A stretch of 64,000 nucleotides of DNA from NCBI RefSeq assembly GCF_011516945.1, contig NZ_WOTH01000002.1, positions 1-64,000 of the forward strand, given 5' to 3'. The translations under genes were made by a program, and so were the position numbers. The first letter of the stretch is position 1; each line of letters begins with the position of its first letter. The DNA comes from Acetobacter estunensis (GTDB lineage Bacteria > Pseudomonadota > Alphaproteobacteria > Acetobacterales > Acetobacteraceae). Below are positions 1-8,962 of this stretch, piece by piece. The notes below the pieces were generated by a model. The model did no database searches, had not been told where the DNA came from, and saw nothing but the letters and a program-made list of their open reading frames with translations.

Positions 1-45
1 TGACTTGAACTCTGCCGCATACCGTTTCCGCGTAACCTTGCCCAT
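1..45 (-). CDS. IS3-family transposase OrfA, N-terminal fragment
   Basis: An ATG at position 45 on the minus strand opens a frame reading MGKVTRKRYAAEFKS, which then runs off the window edge. This is the usual opening of the small helix-turn-helix OrfA protein of IS3-family elements, which acts with OrfB, usually after a -1 frameshift, to move the element. Only 15 residues are visible, so activity cannot be judged. It sits just inside the terminal repeat, as expected for the upstream end of the element. Confidence 0.75.
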   Translation of the reverse strand, partial: MGKVTRKRYAAEFKS

Positions 46-106
46 AAAACCCGTCCTCGTTCAGGCCAGATGATAGCTTATCGCCCTGTCCGAAAAATGG
101 GGACCA
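1..106 (-). mobile_element. end of an IS3-family insertion sequence (partial)
   Basis: The element enters from the left edge of the window and ends near position 106. Its terminal inverted repeat, read on the minus strand from 106 to 87, begins TGGTCCCCATTTTTCGGACA, which resembles IS3-family ends. About 40 bases inside, the minus strand encodes the first residues of an IS3-type OrfA. The other end, the orfB transposase and the target duplication lie outside the window, so the exact element and boundary (within a base or two) cannot be fixed. It interrupts an antiporter gene. Confidence 0.8.
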
Positions 107-826
107 CCTCTGGTGAATATGGGCGTCATCGACGGTGCGCACGATCTGGAGCATCAACCAGCCGGTCATGACCCCCAGCACGATGCCGCCGCCCGCTTCG
201 TGCAGAAACCCCATGAACACGTCACCGGGTGTGACCGTGGCCGTTTCGCCTGTCGCGACGCCGATCGCCAGCGTAAAGATGACGATCCCCACACCATCAT
301 TGAACAGACTTTCACCCGCGAAGATCGCCTGAAGATGCGGCGGTAGTCCCAGCCTGCGCAGCATGCCCACCACTGAGACGGGATCGGTGGGGGCCAGTAT
401 CGCGCCGAGAAGGATGCACCATGAAATCGGCACATGGACGCCCAGAACAGGAAAAATCAGCCATGCGGCGAGAGCGAGAAGGAGAACGGCCAGCACGGTG
501 CCCAGGATAGCGAGGGCCACGATGGAAAACTTGCGCCGTATCAGATGATCCAGATCCACCTGCATCGCACCTGCAAACAGCAGGATCGCCAGAGCACCGT
601 CGAGAAGCCACGACGGCAGGTTGATGGTGTCGAGAATCTCGCGTGGAATGCTCAGAAATGCCTGATGCGGAGTCAGTGCATTGAGTCCCATCACCAGTCC
701 AGAGGTGACAAGGGTGAACAGCAGCACGCCAATGGTCAGCGGCAGTTTCAGCGTTTTCTGGTTGATGACGGCAAAAAGAGTGGCAAGGGTGAGAAGGACA
801 CCGACAAGCCCGAGCATGGTTGGCAT
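107..826 (-). pseudogene. Na+/H+ antiporter (NhaP/CPA1 type), 5' fragment cut by the IS
   Basis: The ATG at 826 opens about 240 codons of a polytopic membrane protein. Visible motifs are LAPTDPVSVVGMLRRLGLP and, further on, FAGESLFNDGVGIVIF. These are the TDPV and ND signatures of the CPA1 cation/proton antiporter core, which exchanges Na+ or K+ for H+ at the inner membrane. Family members usually run to 400-550 residues, so the C-terminal half is missing here. Antiporter-like sequence stops at DDAHIHQ, exactly where the IS end begins, and the frame reads on into the IS without a stop before the window edge. The gene is therefore most likely inactivated, and its remainder may lie beyond the element. 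Its 5' end is 115 bp from recJ on the same strand. Confidence 0.8.
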
Positions 827-941
827 GATTTACGCTCCAGAATCAGGCCGCTGTCTATCAGACAGCATGGGCCGATCGTCGCTGTTCGGGCATGACAAAA
901 AATGTCCCCGTCAGGAAATAGCGTCTTGGAGAAGGGATCGT

Positions 942-2762
942 TCAGAGTGTTGCGAGATCACGGATAAAGAATGTCGTCGTCTCACGGCCCTGCCATGTGT
1001 CGGTGCGCAGCCAGCCTGCGATATGCAGCGTCGGGCGTGAGAGATCTTCCAGCACGTCAAGAATGGCATCGTCCTTGATGTTGAACATGATTGCGCCGAT
1101 CTTGCGGTTGCCTTCACCCGAAAGCGTAAGTCGAATGGAGCGCTTGTTCGCGCCAATACGAAAAAACCGGTCCACTTTCACTCGCTCGATGGCGAGCAAC
1201 GGCTCTTCGTTATGCTGACCGAACGGGGCGAGAATGGCCAGCGCAGTAGCCAGTTCGGGCGTGCAGGCGCTTGGTGGCAGCACGGCGTCAATGGGCAGTT
1301 CTGGCTTACGCGGACGCTCGGCCGCCAGCGCAAGCCTCTCATTGAGAAAGCTGTGAAACGCTGAAAGATTGTCTTTTGTCAGCGTGAACCCGCAGGCCGC
1401 CATATGACCGCCGGACGCTATGAGCAGACCGTGTTCCTTGGCGGCGATGACGGCAGATCCGACATCGAGACCGGGAACGGAGCGCCCCGACCCCTTGAGC
1501 GTGCCGTTTTCGTCCTCGCTCGCCACAAAAGCGGGGCGATTGAACTCTTCCTTGATACGGCTTGCGACAATGCCCACGACGCCCGGATGCCAGTCGCGGC
1601 TGGATACGAGCAGCGCCGGATTGCCGTCATCGAACTGCCTGCGGGCCTGTTCCATGGCGGCATCGAGAATATCGGCCTCCACGTCCTGCCGCTTGCGGTT
1701 GACGTCATTGAGGCGTTCGGCCATCTGCCGCGCCTCCAGATCTTCCTGTGCCGTAAGTAGACGCAGGCCCAGATGGGCCTCCGCGATGCGGCCACCGGCA
1801 TTGATACGTGGACCGAGCGCGAAACCGCAGGTGAAGGCGTTGGGCGTCTCACCCACGCTGGCCACTTCCATTAGCGTGCGCAGCCCCAGTCGTGCGCGCT
1901 TGTTCATCACCCGCAATCCCTGATGCACGAAGGCACGGTTGAGGTCGCGCAGGGGCATGACGTCACAGATCGTGGCAAGAGCTACGAGGTCGAGGCAGGC
2001 CATCAGGTCTGGTTCGGGGCGCTCGTTGAACCATCCCTTCTGACGGAGGGCGCGGGTGGCGGCGACGAGCGTGAGGAAGGTGAGGGCGGCGGCGCAGAGA
2101 TGCCCCATCCCGGACGCGCAATCTGGCTGGTTTGGATTGACCACGGCCAGCACGTCGGGAAGCATCAGTTCGGCCTTGTGGTGATCGATGACGATCACAT
2201 CCGCGCGGTCCTTGAGGCAGGCGAGGATGGTGGCTGCCGCCGTGCCGCAATCAAGGCAGGTTACGAGGGAGGCTCCACGCTCTGCCAATCCGCACAGAGC
2301 GGTCTCGTTCGGGCCATAGCCTTCGCGGATGCGGTCGGGGATATGGGTGTGAACAGTGCAGCCGAGATCGCGCAGCCACGTGGTGAGAAGGGCTGACGAG
2401 CACGCGCCATCGACGTCGTAATCACCGAAGACGCCGACTGTCTCACCGTTTTCCACAGCCAGCGCCAGCCGGGCGGCGGCATTGTCCATACCATGCAGCG
2501 TGGAGGGATCGGGCAGGAAGTTACGCAGGCGTGGTTCAACGAAAGCCTGTGCCGTGTCGGGACGGAGACCCCGCATGGCCATGATACGGCCCACAATCTC
2601 GGGCACATCGCAGATCTGGGCGATAGCGCTTCCCAGACGCAGCGTGGCGGGGCTGTCCGCCCCGTCGCGCCAGACCCATCGATGCCCGAACAGGCTGCAT
2701 TCCACGCCAAGAACGGCTTCATCTGACGTGGTGGCGTCATCCATCGGGAGTGTCTCGGACAT
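942..2762 (-). CDS. recJ: single-stranded-DNA-specific 5'-3' exonuclease RecJ
   Basis: A 606-residue protein that degrades single-stranded DNA 5' to 3' in recombinational and mismatch repair. It has the DHH phosphoesterase core: GDYDVDGA at about 113-120 (motif I), VIDHHKAE at about 191-198 (the DHH motif), and a later DHHA1 region with GSGRSVPGLDVG and a SGGHMAACGF stretch near residues 430-480. These residues bind the catalytic Mn2+/Mg2+ ions. The frame extends upstream to 2828, but that would overlap glpX. The ATG at 2762 (MSETLPMDD) lies 19 bp behind the glpX stop and is preferred. It is last in the run alaC-hom-glpX-recJ, an order I recall from many alphaproteobacteria, and is probably transcribed with glpX. 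Confidence 0.95.
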   Translation of the reverse strand: MSETLPMDDATTSDEAVLGVECSLFGHRWVWRDGADSPATLRLGSAIAQICDVPEIVGRIMAMRGLRPDTAQAFVEPRLRNFLPDPSTLHGMDNAAARLALAVENGETVGVFGDYDVDGACSSALLTTWLRDLGCTVHTHIPDRIREGYGPNETALCGLAERGASLVTCLDCGTAAATILACLKDRADVIVIDHHKAELMLPDVLAVVNPNQPDCASGMGHLCAAALTFLTLVAATRALRQKGWFNERPEPDLMACLDLVALATICDVMPLRDLNRAFVHQGLRVMNKRARLGLRTLMEVASVGETPNAFTCGFALGPRINAGGRIAEAHLGLRLLTAQEDLEARQMAERLNDVNRKRQDVEADILDAAMEQARRQFDDGNPALLVSSRDWHPGVVGIVASRIKEEFNRPAFVASEDENGTLKGSGRSVPGLDVGSAVIAAKEHGLLIASGGHMAACGFTLTKDNLSAFHSFLNERLALAAERPRKPELPIDAVLPPSACTPELATALAILAPFGQHNEEPLLAIERVKVDRFFRIGANKRSIRLTLSGEGNRKIGAIMFNIKDDAILDVLEDLSRPTLHIAGWLRTDTWQGRETTTFFIRDLATL

Positions 2763-2781
2763 CGATGCGGTCAACTGAGGC

Positions 2782-3780
2782 TCAGTTGGGGCTCCAGGTT
2801 TTGCGGTTGAAGTTGTGATACCCCTCAATGAAGCGGAGTGTTCCGGACTTGGAGCGCATGACCAGCGAGTGTGTCACGGCACGCTGGGGTGGCAGACGCT
2901 TGATGCCTTCGAGCAGGAAGCCCGAGGTCACACCGGTTGCGGAGAACAGCACATCACCAGCGGCCAGATCGGTCAGGCCGAGCTTGCGATCCGGCTTCTT
3001 GCCGGGGTTCATCTTCTGGGCGCGCTCGCGCTGGGCGTCGTCCTCAAACATCAGACGCGCCTGCATCTGACCGCCCATGCAGCGAATGGCAGCAGCGGCC
3101 AGAACGCCTTCCGGCGCACCGCCTGAACCGGCATAGATATCCACTGACGAGCTTTCCAGACAGGCGGCAATGCCTGCGGCCACATCGCCGTCCGAGATCA
3201 GGCGCACACGGGCACCGGCTTCGCGCGTCTTGGCGATGAGTTCCGCGTGACGCTCACGATCGAGCGCACACAGCGTGATGTCGCCAATGTCGCATTTGCG
3301 GGCTTTGGCGAGGTTGCGAATGTTGGCGTCAATGGCAGCGTCAATGTCCACCACGCCCTCGGGCAGACCCGAGCCGACAATGATCTTGTCCATGTACACG
3401 TCCGGTGCGTGCAGGAAATTGCCGCGCTCGGCCAGCGCCACGACGGTGATGGCGTTGGGCATGTCCTTGGCGCACAGATTGGTGCCTTCCAACGGATCGA
3501 CGGCGATGTCCATGGCGGGGCCGCCTGCACCGACCTTCTCACCGATATAGAGCATCGGCGCTTCGTCCATCTCGCCTTCGCCGATGACGACCGTGCCGTC
3601 GATAGCCACCGTGTCGAACGCCTTGCGCATCGCTTCGACGGCGGCGCCGTCCGCATCGTTCTTCTTGCCGCGACCCGTCCAGTGAGCGGAAGCGAGAGCG
3701 GCTGCTTCCGTCACGCGCACCAGTTCAAGCGCCAGATTGCGATCGGAGTAGAACAGTTCTTCGTTGGAAGCGGTCGGCAT
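2782..3780 (-). CDS. glpX: class II fructose-1,6-bisphosphatase
   Basis: A 332-residue cytosolic enzyme that hydrolyses fructose 1,6-bisphosphate to fructose 6-phosphate in gluconeogenesis. It shows the GlpX signatures GEGEMDEAPMLY near residues 68-79 and DPLEGTN at 95-101, which carry the metal-binding acidic residues, and later GSGGAPEGVLAAAAI. The start is the ATG at 3780 (MPTASNEELF); a TTG two codons upstream is less likely. It lies between hom (102 bp upstream) and recJ (19 bp downstream), all on the minus strand. Some class II enzymes also accept sedoheptulose 1,7-bisphosphate, which the sequence cannot decide. Confidence 0.95.
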   Translation of the reverse strand: MPTASNEELFYSDRNLALELVRVTEAAALASAHWTGRGKKNDADGAAVEAMRKAFDTVAIDGTVVIGEGEMDEAPMLYIGEKVGAGGPAMDIAVDPLEGTNLCAKDMPNAITVVALAERGNFLHAPDVYMDKIIVGSGLPEGVVDIDAAIDANIRNLAKARKCDIGDITLCALDRERHAELIAKTREAGARVRLISDGDVAAGIAACLESSSVDIYAGSGGAPEGVLAAAAIRCMGGQMQARLMFEDDAQRERAQKMNPGKKPDRKLGLTDLAAGDVLFSATGVTSGFLLEGIKRLPPQRAVTHSLVMRSKSGTLRFIEGYHNFNRKTWSPN

Positions 3781-3882
3781 GAGCAACGTCTCCGGCAGGG
3801 TGACGCGGCACGCTTCCTGCGGGCCGCGAAAAGTTAACGATGCACTGCCCTTTCGATCAGGTCGAGAGGGCGGGCACGCAGA

Positions 3883-5205
3883 TCAGAACGTCTCGATACG
3901 GATCAGCACCGGTTCGGCCGAGACGACATCGAGTGCCGCAATGCGCTGACGGGCGGCCTGCATGGCCCGTTCTTCCGTCGGGTGCGTGACCAGCACGAGC
4001 GGCACGTCATCTCCGCTGCGGGCGGACGGATGCTGGATCATGCGGCTCAGCGACACGCCGCAATCGCGCAGGATGGCGGTGATGTCGGCAATCACGCCCG
4101 CGCGGTCTGTCACGCTCAGGCGCAGATAGAACGCACCGTGCCATTCATCGGCGGGACGGCTGCGAACAGCGGTCACGTCCGTCGCATAGGTGCCCCAGAC
4201 CGGAATGGTCTTGCCGCGCGCGATGTCGATGATATCGGCGGCAACCGCCGTGGCGGTCGGCCCAGCACCTGCGCCACGTCCCTCGATCATCAGGCGTCCA
4301 ACGAACGCGCCTTCCGCAATGACGGCATTGAACACACCATCCACCTGCGCGATCGGGGCCGTCTCCGGGACGAGGCAGGGGGCCACGCGGGCATCGATGC
4401 CACGCTCGGACTGACGGGCAAGGCCAAGCAGCTTGATCCGGTAGCCCAACGTGCGGGCAAAGCCGAGGTCGAGAGCGCCAATGCTACGGATGCCCTCGAC
4501 ATGCACGCTGTCGAATTCGACAGGTTTGCCGAACGCCAGCGCGGCGAGGATTGCCAGCTTATGGGCCGCGTCGAAGCCATCCACATCGGTGGTCGGGTCG
4601 GCTTCGGCATAGCCCAGATCCTGTGCTTCCTTGAGCACGTCCGCGAAATCGCGGCCCGTCTCGCGCATGGCGGTGAGGATGTAGTTGCAGGTTCCGTTGA
4701 GAATGCCGCCGATGGAGAGGATGCGGTCCGCCGCCAGCCCCTCACGCACGGTCTTAATGGCGGGAATCCCCCCGGCCACGGCGGCTTCGAAGAGCAGCGG
4801 CGCGTTATGGGCGGCGCTTAGGCGGCTGAGGCGTTCGCCATGCAGCGCGAGGAGCGCCTTGTTTGCCGTGACCACGGGCTTACCTGCGGTCAGCGCGGCT
4901 TCGACCAGTTCGCGAGCCTTGCCTTCCGCGCCGCCGATCAGTTCCACTACGACATCGACATTCGGATCACTGGCGAGGTCAATGGCGTCGGCGTGCCAGC
5001 GCAGGGCGCTCAGGTCGATGCCGCGATCGCGCGTGCGGTCACGCGCGGCAACGGCTGTAATCTGGATCGGGCGTCCGGCCCGTGCCGTAATCAGGTCCGC
5101 GTTGTCACGCAGAAGGATGGCAAGCCCGGCCCCAACGGTGCCGAGCCCCGCGACACCAAGGCGCAACGGATGTTTGGATGCGGCTTCTTCCTTGGACGAA
5201 GTCAC
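3883..5205 (-). CDS. hom: homoserine dehydrogenase
   Basis: A 440-residue enzyme reducing aspartate semialdehyde to homoserine, the branch step to threonine and methionine. The N-terminus carries an NAD(P)-binding Rossmann motif, GVAGLGTVGAG, at about residues 17-27. The central catalytic region contains GGIPAIKTVREGL and GILNGTCNYILT. The last 80 or so residues form an ACT domain (LRLSVTDRAGVIADITAIL), the usual site of feedback control by threonine. The start is a GTG at 5205, whose bases overlap the stop of the upstream aminotransferase gene as GTGA, so the two are probably translationally coupled. Confidence 0.96.
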   Translation of the reverse strand: MTSSKEEAASKHPLRLGVAGLGTVGAGLAILLRDNADLITARAGRPIQITAVAARDRTRDRGIDLSALRWHADAIDLASDPNVDVVVELIGGAEGKARELVEAALTAGKPVVTANKALLALHGERLSRLSAAHNAPLLFEAAVAGGIPAIKTVREGLAADRILSIGGILNGTCNYILTAMRETGRDFADVLKEAQDLGYAEADPTTDVDGFDAAHKLAILAALAFGKPVEFDSVHVEGIRSIGALDLGFARTLGYRIKLLGLARQSERGIDARVAPCLVPETAPIAQVDGVFNAVIAEGAFVGRLMIEGRGAGAGPTATAVAADIIDIARGKTIPVWGTYATDVTAVRSRPADEWHGAFYLRLSVTDRAGVIADITAILRDCGVSLSRMIQHPSARSGDDVPLVLVTHPTEERAMQAARQRIAALDVVSAEPVLIRIETF

Positions 5206-6443
5206 GACGCGGTATCCTCCAGAACTGACGGTTTGCCTGCTGTTGCAGGGGTAGGCGCTGTGACGCCGTGAGCGGACAGGAAGCCTTTGATGGCGCGTGT
5301 CGCCTGACGCAGGCGCTGGGTGTTCTCAACCAGACCGATGCGCACAAAACCTTCACCATGTTCGCCGAACCCAAGACCCGGCGCTACGGCGACGCCTGCT
5401 TCCTGAAGCAGAAGCTTGGAAAAGGCGACGCTGCCCATGTCGCGGAACTTTTCCGGAATGGGCGCCCAGGCGAACATGGAGCCTTCGGGCGTGGGCACAT
5501 CCCATCCTGCGGCGTGCAGACCACGCAGCAGCACGTCGCGGCGGTCCTTGTACATGGCGCGGATTTCAGCCACGCAATCCTGCGGTCCACTCAGCGCTGC
5601 GACGGCGGCAACCTGAATCGGCGTGAACGCGCCATAGTCCAGATAGGACTTGATGCGCGTAAGAGCGGAAATCAGGCGCGGATTGCCAGCAGCGAACCCC
5701 ATGCGCCAGCCCGCCATGGAATAGGTCTTGGAGAGCGAGGTGAACTCAACGGCGATATCCTTCGCCCCCTCGACAGCGAGGATGGAGGGGGGCACCAGAT
5801 CGCCAAAATAGATCTCGGCGTAGGCAAGATCGGAGAGAATGAAAATCTCTTCCCGACGGCAGAAGGCGACCAGTTCCTTGTAGAAATCGAGGTCCGCCAG
5901 ATAGGCCGTGGGGTTGGAAGGGAAATTGACGATCAGCGCCGTGGGCTTGGGCACGGAATGGCGTACGGCGCGCTCCAGCGCGCGCAGCATCTCGTCATCC
6001 GGATAGGCCGGAATGGAGCGCACGGACGCACCCGCGATGATGAAGCCGAACTGATGAATGGGATAGGACGGGTTCGGGACAAGAATGGTGTCGCCGGGGC
6101 TGGTGATGGCGGAGGCCAGATTGGCGAGGCCTTCCTTGGAGCCAAGAGTGGCGATCACTTCCGTTTCGGGATCGAGCTTCACGTCGAAACGGCGCTCGTA
6201 ATAGCCCGCCAGCGCGCGGCGCAGACCGGGAATACCACGGCTGACGGAATAGCGGTGGCTGCGTGGATCGGCCACGGTTTCCACCAGCTTTTTCACGATG
6301 TGCGGCGGCGTGGGCGTGTCCGGATTGCCCATGCCGAGATCGATGATGTCCTCACCCCGGGCTCGGGCCGCTGCCTTGGCCTTGTTGACCTCCGCGAAGA
6401 CATAGGGCGGGAGGCGACGGATGCGATGGAACTCTTCGGTCAT
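5202..6443 (-). CDS. alaC: PLP-dependent aminotransferase, AlaC / LL-DAP aminotransferase-like
   Basis: A 413-residue fold-type I aminotransferase. It begins MTEEFHRIRRLPPYVFAEV, has GMGNPDTPTPPHIV near residues 37-50, the cofactor-contact stretch NFPSNPT at about 173-179, and the PLP-binding lysine at about 239 in SLSKTYSMAGWRMGF. In alphaproteobacteria such proteins are variously named glutamate-pyruvate transaminase (AlaC) or LL-diaminopimelate aminotransferase; sequence alone does not settle the substrate. The frame is open much further upstream, but that part runs through the preceding transporter gene, so ATG 6443 is the start. The overlap with hom points to a shared role in aspartate- or pyruvate-family amino acid synthesis. 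Confidence 0.9.
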   Translation of the reverse strand: MTEEFHRIRRLPPYVFAEVNKAKAAARARGEDIIDLGMGNPDTPTPPHIVKKLVETVADPRSHRYSVSRGIPGLRRALAGYYERRFDVKLDPETEVIATLGSKEGLANLASAITSPGDTILVPNPSYPIHQFGFIIAGASVRSIPAYPDDEMLRALERAVRHSVPKPTALIVNFPSNPTAYLADLDFYKELVAFCRREEIFILSDLAYAEIYFGDLVPPSILAVEGAKDIAVEFTSLSKTYSMAGWRMGFAAGNPRLISALTRIKSYLDYGAFTPIQVAAVAALSGPQDCVAEIRAMYKDRRDVLLRGLHAAGWDVPTPEGSMFAWAPIPEKFRDMGSVAFSKLLLQEAGVAVAPGLGFGEHGEGFVRIGLVENTQRLRQATRAIKGFLSAHGVTAPTPATAGKPSVLEDTAS

Positions 6444-6547
6444 GGCCGGACTGTCCTGCTGGCTCTTGTGGAGCTTCTTGCCGGAATGGCGGGGTTCAAA
6501 CGTATAGGAAGCGGGGGCAGGAGTGGCAAGGTCGTGCAAGCCGATGC

Positions 6548-7798
6548 TCAGGCCGGGATTGACCCTCTCCGACGCCTGCACAGGACGGCCGCGCGCCGCA
6601 GCGCAAACTGCGAGATGAGGGTGGCCGTCACCAGAACAATGGCTACGCCCAATGCTGTCGAGTGACCCGGCCCAGCGGCCAGTGTCGTGCACAGCGCGCC
6701 GATCCCCATCTGGGCACTGCCATACAATCCGGAAGCCGAACCCGCCACATGGGGATTGATGCTGATGGCTTCCGTCATGGCGGCAGGAGAGGTCAGGCCC
6801 GCGCCGATGGTGAAGATCATCATGCAGAACATAATAGGCAATGCGGAGAGATGGCCGCTCATCGCCAGTGCGAGGAATCCTGAGGCTCCAAGCAGGCTGA
6901 GGAGATTGGCGCGTACCATGATCGTGGTGCCCGCCACCCGCGCGGCAATGCGGCTGAGCAGCATGTTGCCCAGCCATATGCCGGCAAGAAGCGCCACCAG
7001 TGCCCAGCCTGTAGCGGAGGGCGGTTGATGCAGTTCATTGGCGAAGATGAACGGAGCGGCGGCCACGAACGCATACATGGATGTCGTGGCGCAGCCACCG
7101 CCCAACGCGCAGAGAAAAAACGTGGGCGAACGCAGCAGGGCGACGTAATCGTGCAGAACCGACGCGCCTGAGCCTCGGCGGCTCGGACCATCCGTTTCGG
7201 GCAGGTGCGTGCGGGTGAGAAAAAGATTGAACGCCCCCATCAGCGCCATGGCCAACAGAACGGAACGCCAGCCGAAGATATGGGTCATGAAGGTGCCCAC
7301 GAGCGGGGCGAGGCCGGGGCCGATGACCACCATCAGGTTCATCAGGGCCAGCTTGCGCGCGACTTCATTGGTGGTGGACGTGTCGCGCACAATGGCGCGG
7401 GCCAGCACAAGCCCGGCACATCCCCCCAATGCCTGCAGCAGGCGGGCGGTCAGAAGAAGTGGCACCGTGGGCGCGAAGGCGGCCAGAAAGCCTGCCAGCG
7501 TGTAGAGGCTCAGGCCAACCGTCAGCACAGGCTTGCGCCCGAAGCGGTCGGAAAAGGGGCCGTAAATCAGTTGCCCGACGGCAAGACCCGTGATGTAGAG
7601 ACTGATTGCGGCCTGCATTGTCGCGGGAGATGTGTCCATTTCCTGTGCTGCGGCGGGGAGTGCGGGCACAAAGATATGCATGGCCAGAGTGCCGCTCAGT
7701 GTGATGAGAGCGAGCAACCACAGAGGTGGCGTTTTCATGCGGCGCGAGCCCGACGCGCCGGTAGTGGAAAGAAAATCATGGGTTACAGGATCGGGCAT
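6548..7798 (-). CDS. MFS exporter, Bcr/CflA drug-resistance family
   Basis: A 416-residue inner-membrane protein with about 12 predicted helices. After a roughly 20-residue cytoplasmic tail, the first helix reads LLALITLSGTLAMHIFVPAL. The loop between helices 2 and 3 has the MFS motif GPFSDRFGRKPVL. LQALGGCAGLVLARAIVRD in helix 4 is typical of the Bcr/CflA subfamily, which exports drugs, sulfonamides, cysteine or other small molecules with proton antiport. The substrate is not predictable. It lies 104 bp upstream of alaC on the same strand and is divergent from the SPFH gene, with 71 bp between the starts. Confidence 0.88.
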   Translation of the reverse strand: MPDPVTHDFLSTTGASGSRRMKTPPLWLLALITLSGTLAMHIFVPALPAAAQEMDTSPATMQAAISLYITGLAVGQLIYGPFSDRFGRKPVLTVGLSLYTLAGFLAAFAPTVPLLLTARLLQALGGCAGLVLARAIVRDTSTTNEVARKLALMNLMVVIGPGLAPLVGTFMTHIFGWRSVLLAMALMGAFNLFLTRTHLPETDGPSRRGSGASVLHDYVALLRSPTFFLCALGGGCATTSMYAFVAAAPFIFANELHQPPSATGWALVALLAGIWLGNMLLSRIAARVAGTTIMVRANLLSLLGASGFLALAMSGHLSALPIMFCMMIFTIGAGLTSPAAMTEAISINPHVAGSASGLYGSAQMGIGALCTTLAAGPGHSTALGVAIVLVTATLISQFALRRAAVLCRRRRGSIPA

Positions 7799-7869
7799 TG
7801 TTCCGCGGTAGGCAACTTGCGGTGTCGCCCGACTGTTTCATGAGTGGTGCGCTGGAAAAGGAAAGAACA

Positions 7870-8823
7870 ATGGAAAAAGAGACTCCCAGAATGGGAACGG
7901 CGGAAAAGCCGGCGCGCGTCGTGTCGGGTTTTGTCGGTATCCCGTTGGTGCTGTTCCTTGCCGTCCTGGCCGTTGGGTGCATTGGCGCTTCCAGTCGATT
8001 GGGTGATGTGCCGCAACAGAGTCTTTTTCTGGTGACAGGGGGCGTATGCGGTCTGGTTGCTTTTTTTCTGCTGCGCGGCTTTCTCACGCTCCAGCCCAAT
8101 GAATCGGCGGTTCTTACGTTCTTTGGCCGTTATTCAGGCACGCTGACACGGGACGGTTTCTGGCTGGTCAATCCTTTTTCAGTGCGCAGGCGCGTCTCAC
8201 GGCGTCTTGTGTCGCAGGAAATCGGGCCGCTGAAAGTCAACGATGCGGCGGGTAATCCGGTCGAGATCGGTATGGTGCTGACATGGCGTGTGGCGGAAGC
8301 CTCGCGCGCCGTGTTCGATGTGGAAAGTTATCCTGTTTATGTCTCGGCCCAGGGCGAGACGGCGCTGCGCGGTCTGGCCAACAGTCATCCTTACGATGAA
8401 GAGGAGTATCGTCAGGCTCTGGCCGTTAGGCAGGGCGGTGACACTCGGATTGCACAGGACATGCTTTCCTTGCGCGATGGTGGTGATCGTCTGACGGCGG
8501 CGCTGCTGGCGGATCTGCGGGATCGGATGGGACTGGCGGGGCTGATCGTGGCAGACGCCCGCCTGTCGCATCTGGCCTATTCCCCTGAAATCGCGGGAGC
8601 GATGCTGCGCAAGCAGGCGGCCAGTGCCGTGATCGCCGCGCGGCGGACCATTACATCGGGCGCGGTGGATATCGTGGAGCAGGCATTGACGGAGCTTGAA
8701 GGACGGCTGGGGAGTGTGCTGGACGCTGACCGCAAGGCAGCGATGGTGTCCAATCTTCTTGTTGTGCTTGTGGGAGACCGGGAGGTGACGCCGGTGATCA
8801 ACACGGGGGTGCGACAGCCATGA
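7870..8823 (+). CDS. SPFH / band-7 domain membrane protein
   Basis: A 317-residue protein with two N-terminal hydrophobic segments (about residues 17-40 and 50-70), then FLTLQPNESAVLTFFGRYSGTL, the characteristic opening of the SPFH (stomatin/prohibitin/flotillin/HflK) domain. This is followed by NDAAGNPVEIGMVLTWRV and a helical C-terminal region. SPFH proteins assemble into large membrane rings or microdomains and often regulate proteases or transporters. Start: ATG 7870 follows a purine-rich AAAGGAAAGAACA spacer; ATG 7840 is an in-frame alternative. No NfeD-type partner is adjacent. The local function is unknown. Confidence 0.82.
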   Translation: MEKETPRMGTAEKPARVVSGFVGIPLVLFLAVLAVGCIGASSRLGDVPQQSLFLVTGGVCGLVAFFLLRGFLTLQPNESAVLTFFGRYSGTLTRDGFWLVNPFSVRRRVSRRLVSQEIGPLKVNDAAGNPVEIGMVLTWRVAEASRAVFDVESYPVYVSAQGETALRGLANSHPYDEEEYRQALAVRQGGDTRIAQDMLSLRDGGDRLTAALLADLRDRMGLAGLIVADARLSHLAYSPEIAGAMLRKQAASAVIAARRTITSGAVDIVEQALTELEGRLGSVLDADRKAAMVSNLLVVLVGDREVTPVINTGVRQP

Positions 8824-8962
8824 CCTACACCGGAGATTGAGAAAACATGACCGGAGAAAAAGAATAATTTCATAAAAAGGATGTCGTTCGCTTGACCGAT
8901 ATCATGGAAGCCTGTGTGGCGCGCGCGTTTGTTGCGCGGGTATCTGGATCAGGAGAACGACC

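Noticed and set aside
2763-2828. N-terminal extension of recJ to 2828
   Set aside because: It would overlap the glpX coding sequence and is not RecJ-like; ATG 2762 fits the spacing.
5268-6665. 465-residue open frame on the plus strand, antisense to the aminotransferase
   Set aside because: It is the shadow of a GC-rich minus-strand gene with clear family motifs; its own translation has no recognisable domain.
8824-8962. two tiny ATG frames behind the SPFH gene
   Set aside because: They are 6 codons each and end at once; no evidence of translation.
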